Positions 60,601 through 64,000 of a stretch of 64,000 nucleotides of DNA are shown piece by piece. The notes below the pieces were generated by a model. It was given only the letters and a program-made list of their open reading frames with translations. It had not been told where the DNA came from and made no database searches. Each line of letters begins with the position of its first letter. Within the stretch, counting starts at the first letter, position 1. The DNA lies in the NCBI GenBank assembly GCA_022828595.1, contig JAKGHH010000008.1, forward strand, positions 7,243,728 to 7,307,727, given 5' to 3'. The DNA comes from Nelumbo lutea (lineage: Eukaryota > Streptophyta > Magnoliopsida > Proteales > Nelumbonaceae). The position numbers and the translations under genes are program-made.

Positions 60601-62273
60601 GCTACATGGTTTTAGGTTGCCAAAGTCACTTGGATACAATGGACTAAAGGTTGATGGAGACTCCAAAGCTGTAATTGCTTGGTTAAAGAACATGAAAGTG
60701 GGACCTTGGAAGTACTGGAATATATTGATGGAGATTCTAAATCTAAAATTATCTAAAGAAACTGAAGCTCAATTGAGATGGACTCCAAGGTTAGCTATTC
60801 ATTAGGCTGACAGCTTAGCAAAATCTGTGGTTTATAGAAACAGCATATATTGGGGTTCAATACCAAGTTGAGGAAATGTTAGGGGTAGGCCAAGGCTAAC
60901 ATTTTGTAAAGGGGTGCAAGGCACCTGTAATGCAATATAATTATTTTTTAGACAGTAATAAAGTTATATTGTTACTTTTTTGAGAGCAATAAATAAATAA
61001 ATAAAATTGGTTTTGTTTTATATTGTTACTATTTAAAAATAGATATATAAAATTTCTTTGATTTGTTGATGATAAAAAAGTAAAAAAGGTTGAGCCATTT
61101 ATTTGGAAATCATTTATTTGAATTAACTTTGTGAGTCAAGACTGAAAATTCTAAAATTGGTTTATGGAGTTGGAAATCAAGTGAAATAAAATAATCTTAT
61201 TCCAGTTGCCAATGGCATCTGAACCCAGAATTTAATACATGCAAAGTTGGTAGGTAAGAAAAAAATGAAAATAGGAGACCAGGAGATATCTCAATATGAT
61301 CTTTTTCATTATCTAGGTTTGATAATCCATAACAAGGACGACTGGAATAGGTTGAGGAGGATGTCACTTGTGGAATTAGAGTGAGATGGGCAAAATGAAG
61401 GGTTGCATCTGGAATCCTATGTGATTGGAGAATACTTCTTAGGCTAGAAGAAAAAAATTATAAAATGGTTATAAGGCCAGCAATGTTGCGTGGATCAGAG
61501 TTTTGGGCAGTCAGGAAACAACATGTCTGAGAAATTAGTGTAGCAAAAATGCAAATGTTGAGATGGACAAGTGGGAAACCTACAAAAGATGGTGATAATA
61601 ATCAGTACTGTTTTTCGCTTTGTTGTATTTTATTTTTGCTCTGTTGTCAGTTGTGGCTGGTCTCTTGGGAGGCCCAGCAATGTATGCTTTTTTGGCTGTA
61701 TTTTTCGTGTGCAGCCTGGTGTTTAATGAATATTTTCCCTTTGTTGCTTTTCAAAAAAAAAAAAAAAGTAGACCAGGATGGTTTGGTCACATGTAGAGAA
61801 GGCCATCTACAATACCAGTAAAAAGAAGTGATCTGATGCAAATTGAAGGGTTTAGAAGAGTTGGGGACCAAAGTGGACATGGGTTGAAGCAGTTAGAAAT
61901 GATTTGAGGGTCCATAATTAAAGACCGGATATGTCGATAAATAAAGTGGAATGATGGAACAGGATTCATTTATAGTTGTGACAATGCTTAGTTGAGTTGA
62001 GTTGAAGAAAAACAATGAAAAGGAGTTTATTCCTTGGAATCCTTGAATACCCTCATTTATGTAACTTTTGTAACAACTAGAACTGGAAGTTGTTTATGCT
62101 TAGTTCAATTTTAAATGGTTAATTTGTACTCTGAAGTCTCAACTTCAACTAAAACATACCCCAGAAAGGGATGAGGGTTGGGCAGACTGCAGGGGTCAAA
62201 TGAGTTTTTTTTTTTTTTTTTTTGGATTAGGGGAAGGGAGCACATGAAGGAGTTGTTTAAAGCATGGAAACAC

Positions 62274-62322
<49 letters not shown>

Positions 62323-63349
62323 AAATTTGGTGATATTTTGAAGATATTGATTTATGTGTCAAATCTTCTATCTGAAAATAAATAGAAACAACTGTTTTGT
62401 GTAGGGAACACCTCAGAACTGTTATTTCTGATGGAGTATATAGTTTCACAAATCACAATTATTTCTTCCTACCTTTCTTTTCGTTTTCTTCTTCTTTTGA
62501 TAGATAAGGAAAAACTTGTATTGATGTACAGCTTAGAAGTCATATGTATGGTTTATGGTGCATTGGTGCTTGTGTTGCTGATCACTTCTTTCATGCGGTG
62601 GGCATTTACTGGGTGATGCCAGGATCGATTCAGGAACTTCTACACAGCTGGTATATTCCAGGTCTTTCTAAAAGAGGAAAGATCATTTGGAGGACCATTC
62701 CCGCAGCAGTGATCAGCACTATTTGGTCTGAGAGGAATAACAGAGTTTTTAGTGATCTTTGTAAAAGTTCTTATGAGTTGATCAATTGTATTGTGGCTGA
62801 ACTAGCTTCTTGGTTATCAGTTGTTCCTGAGTTTAGAAATCAGAACATGTTCCTGATTCTAAATTCAGTTAGTTTATGGGACATCTGATGCTGTTTGTGT
62901 GGTGGAGGCAGTCTTGTTTGCTCCTTCATTTGTATGTGTTTCTTCAGAAGTAATATTACCTTACCTTTTCAAAAAAAGAAAAAGTATGGCTGCTTTGCTT
63001 AGGTTTTATTCATAACAAGGAATCATAATTTTAGTTGCAATTAAGGAGTAACTCCTTCCAATTATTATATCAAGCATCCTTGAAATCCGTTTTTTTTAAT
63101 CAGCTGCATCCTTGAAATCTGTTTGACTGCAATATGTATTTCTTGTGGTTTATGAGAACAACAATTTTGAGAATAAAACCAATTGTTTCAATGGGGTTTA
63201 AGCTTCTTCATTTGCTGTGCAATATATAGGTCCAGGGGCAACTTAGTCTATTGTGTGGTGGAGTTTTGAGCTTTGGGCTAGCACACTATCCTTCATCAGA
63301 GTTTGAACTTATGGCAGAAGAGCTTTTAATGAGTGATTCGGTAATCAAG
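54614..63349 (+). CDS. Large secreted glycine-rich protein, N-terminal part (4 exons, 3' partial)
   Basis: Exons 54614-55452, 57489-57604, 59872-60080 and 63230-63349; GT-AG borders and phases agree, giving the first 428 residues. The N terminus is hydrophobic (FLWVVHLFVFHGFIISTSPI), a signal peptide or anchor. A Pro-rich run (SPPSPPPPPPHPPS) follows. Then comes a domain with VSCEEDLKGVGSLNTSCQLV and SCPVAGCSITINISGDFTLG, then Gly-rich repeats (GAGGGHGGRG, GGAGGGRIKLEI, GGGGSGGSICIKA, GGNGFGGGGGGRVSID). Later exons read LWSRVQVQGQLSLLCGG and FELMAEELLMSDSVIK. It matches the plant family of ~1,400-residue glycine-rich proteins that I recall from Arabidopsis AT5G11700/AT4G32920. Many N-x-S/T sites fit a secreted or surface protein. 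Function is unknown to me. The introns of 2-3 kb hold mobile elements; the remaining exons lie beyond the window. Confidence 0.88.
57003..57297 (+). mobile_element. TRIM/SMART: miniature LTR retrotransposon (295 bp)
   Basis: Two direct repeats of 72-73 bp (57003-57074 and 57225-57297), both starting tgttagagaataaaa and differing by a few bases. Right after the first is tggtattagagcc, one base from the initiator-Met tRNA primer site tggtatcagagcc. Just before the second is cgtgagggggca, a polypurine tract. The 150-bp centre has no ORF. Possible 5-bp flanks are cagcg and caaca (3 of 5 match). It lies in intron 1 of the glycine-rich protein gene, same strand. Confidence 0.85.
60490..60985 (+). 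mobile_element. LINE remnant: RNase H domain and 3' tail
   Basis: Reads AFRNWEECIQAILSGPIG, SVTAELWAVLHGFRLPKSLG, LKVDGDSKAVIAWLK and, after a stop, ADSLAKSVVYR. This is the plant RVT_3-type RNase H found at the end of L1-type LINEs and host-derived proteins. The E in AELWA and the D in VDGDS are kept. It ends in a short tail with gacagtaataaagtt. Stops make it inactive. It lies in intron 3 of the glycine-rich protein gene, sense orientation. Confidence 0.75.
61260..61990 (+). mobile_element. LINE remnant: C-terminal reverse-transcriptase region, interrupted
   Basis: Fragments read LIIHNKDDWNRLRRMSLVE, then MVIRPAMLRGSEFWAVRKQH, ISVAKMQMLRWTSGKP and, after an insertion, DGLVTCREGHLQYQ and related segments. 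They match the end of plant LINE reverse transcriptase ORFs (RPAMLYGSECWA-type motif). It is full of stops and frame shifts. A ~170-bp A-tailed segment (61595-61768) splits it. Confidence 0.75.
61595..61768 (+). mobile_element. A-tailed insertion nested in the LINE remnant
   Basis: The segment is T/G-rich, ends ttgcttttc followed by 15 A, and interrupts the LINE reading at a point where ~20 codons are missing. This looks like a 5'-truncated 3' end of another LINE. No clean target duplication was found. Confidence 0.5.
62276..62316. repeat. (AT)n microsatellite
   Basis: About 20 at units in intron 3 of the glycine-rich protein gene. Confidence 0.9.
62540..62987 (+). mobile_element. LINE remnant: zf-RVT region and A-rich 3' end
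   Basis: An open frame reads CIGACVADHFFHAVGIYWVM, LLHSWYIPGLSKRGKIIWRT, IPAAVISTIWSERNNRVFSD and SYELINCIVAELASWL. The D-H-F-F-H and W-x-x-x-x-x-x-x-I-W-x-E-R-N-N-R-x-F pattern is that of the zinc-binding end of plant non-LTR reverse transcriptases. It is followed by ttacctttt and an A-rich run. It is separate from the two remnants upstream. Confidence 0.8.
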
Positions 63350-64000
63350 GTAATCTGTGAGTGTTTGTTTTTCACATAAGTGGTTAACTTTTTTGTGCAG
63401 TTAAATGATAATTGGCATTATAAATTGAGTCGCACTCCTAATAAGCTGCATTATCATTTTAATTGATCATGGGGTCAAGTAATTCTATATTTCTAGGATT
63501 CAGTGTCAATGCCAGGAGAGTCCATTTGTTCCACATTTGCTTTTTCATCTCCTTGCTTTCCTCCTCTCTGTTATTTAAATGATATTTTTTCATTGTTATT
63601 AATAGGAGAAAAAGACCTTGGATGGTCATCATTGGGTAATGACCCTTTTGAGGAAGAAAAAAACATATTTTAACAAAAAATTATGTTTACTATTATCACC
63701 AGTGAAGTCAGCAAAACTTGGCCACGTTATCAGAGTTATACTTCTAGGGCATATGGAACTATGAAATTAATATCTTCTAACAGCATATCCAGGATGCTGG
63801 CTCATTTTCATAATAAGGAACATGGATGGAATAAAAAATTCATTTTAACTGATTGTTGTTGTTGCCATTCTAAGGTAACGTTTCCTTAAGAATATGAGGT
63901 TTGTATCTCATGGCTCTTTTCCCCCCTCGGGATTCATATTCTTTGGGGTGCAGTTCATTTGCTTGAAATGGGGTTTATAGGAGGATCTTTTCAGACTTTC
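63350..64000. other. Start of intron 4 of the glycine-rich protein gene
   Basis: AT-rich. I looked for the expected next exon (family sequence continues with a V-Y-G-A-L-R-like segment) and did not find it, so it lies beyond the window. Confidence 0.5.

Overview
The window is nuclear DNA of a flowering plant, most likely a woody dicot or magnoliid rather than a grass. The evidence is spliced genes with long AT-rich introns, a chloroplast sigma factor, myo-inositol oxygenase, a Tat-lineage Ty3/gypsy element, LINE remnants with plant-type RNase H, and many small inverted-repeat elements. The species cannot be fixed from the sequence. Genes are sparse and transposable elements fill the rest.

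Layout. (1) 450-4996 (+): nearly complete gene for a plastid sigma-70 factor, best matched to SIG3/SIGC; its first exon lies before the window. (2) 10738-14031: a Mutator-like inverted-repeat element carrying a broken DNA copy of a CYP90A-type P450 3' end, with an 829-bp Harbinger-like element nested in it. (3) 14912-17293 (+): complete 11-exon myo-inositol oxygenase (MIOX) with all six iron ligands. (4) 18470-29106: a full-length but decayed Tat-type LTR retrotransposon, nested in a smaller element. Besides gag-pol it holds an antisense spliced gene with its own antisense TATA box. (5) 29.7-43.0 kb: tandem duplication of a unit carrying a small secreted 8-cysteine peptide gene. Copy 2 (40473-40823) is intact; copy 1 (30092-30421) has an in-frame stop. 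About 7-8 kb of repeats split the first unit: two ~2-kb direct repeats, a 170-bp tandem array, a 39-bp-stem hairpin and a 40-residue-repeat ORF. (6) 43-54 kb: gene-poor, with small inverted-repeat elements and a RACK1 pseudogene. (7) 54614 to the right edge (+): first four exons of a large secreted glycine-rich protein gene, whose introns hold a miniature LTR element (TRIM/SMART) and several LINE remnants.

The genes are independent and each has its own promoter. SIG3 acts in plastid transcription, MIOX in inositol-to-glucuronate metabolism, the cysteine-rich peptide is probably secreted, and the glycine-rich protein is probably at the cell surface. The best candidates for something undescribed are the duplicated cysteine-rich peptide gene, the antisense gene of the retrotransposon, the P450 capture, and the repeat block at 31-38 kb.
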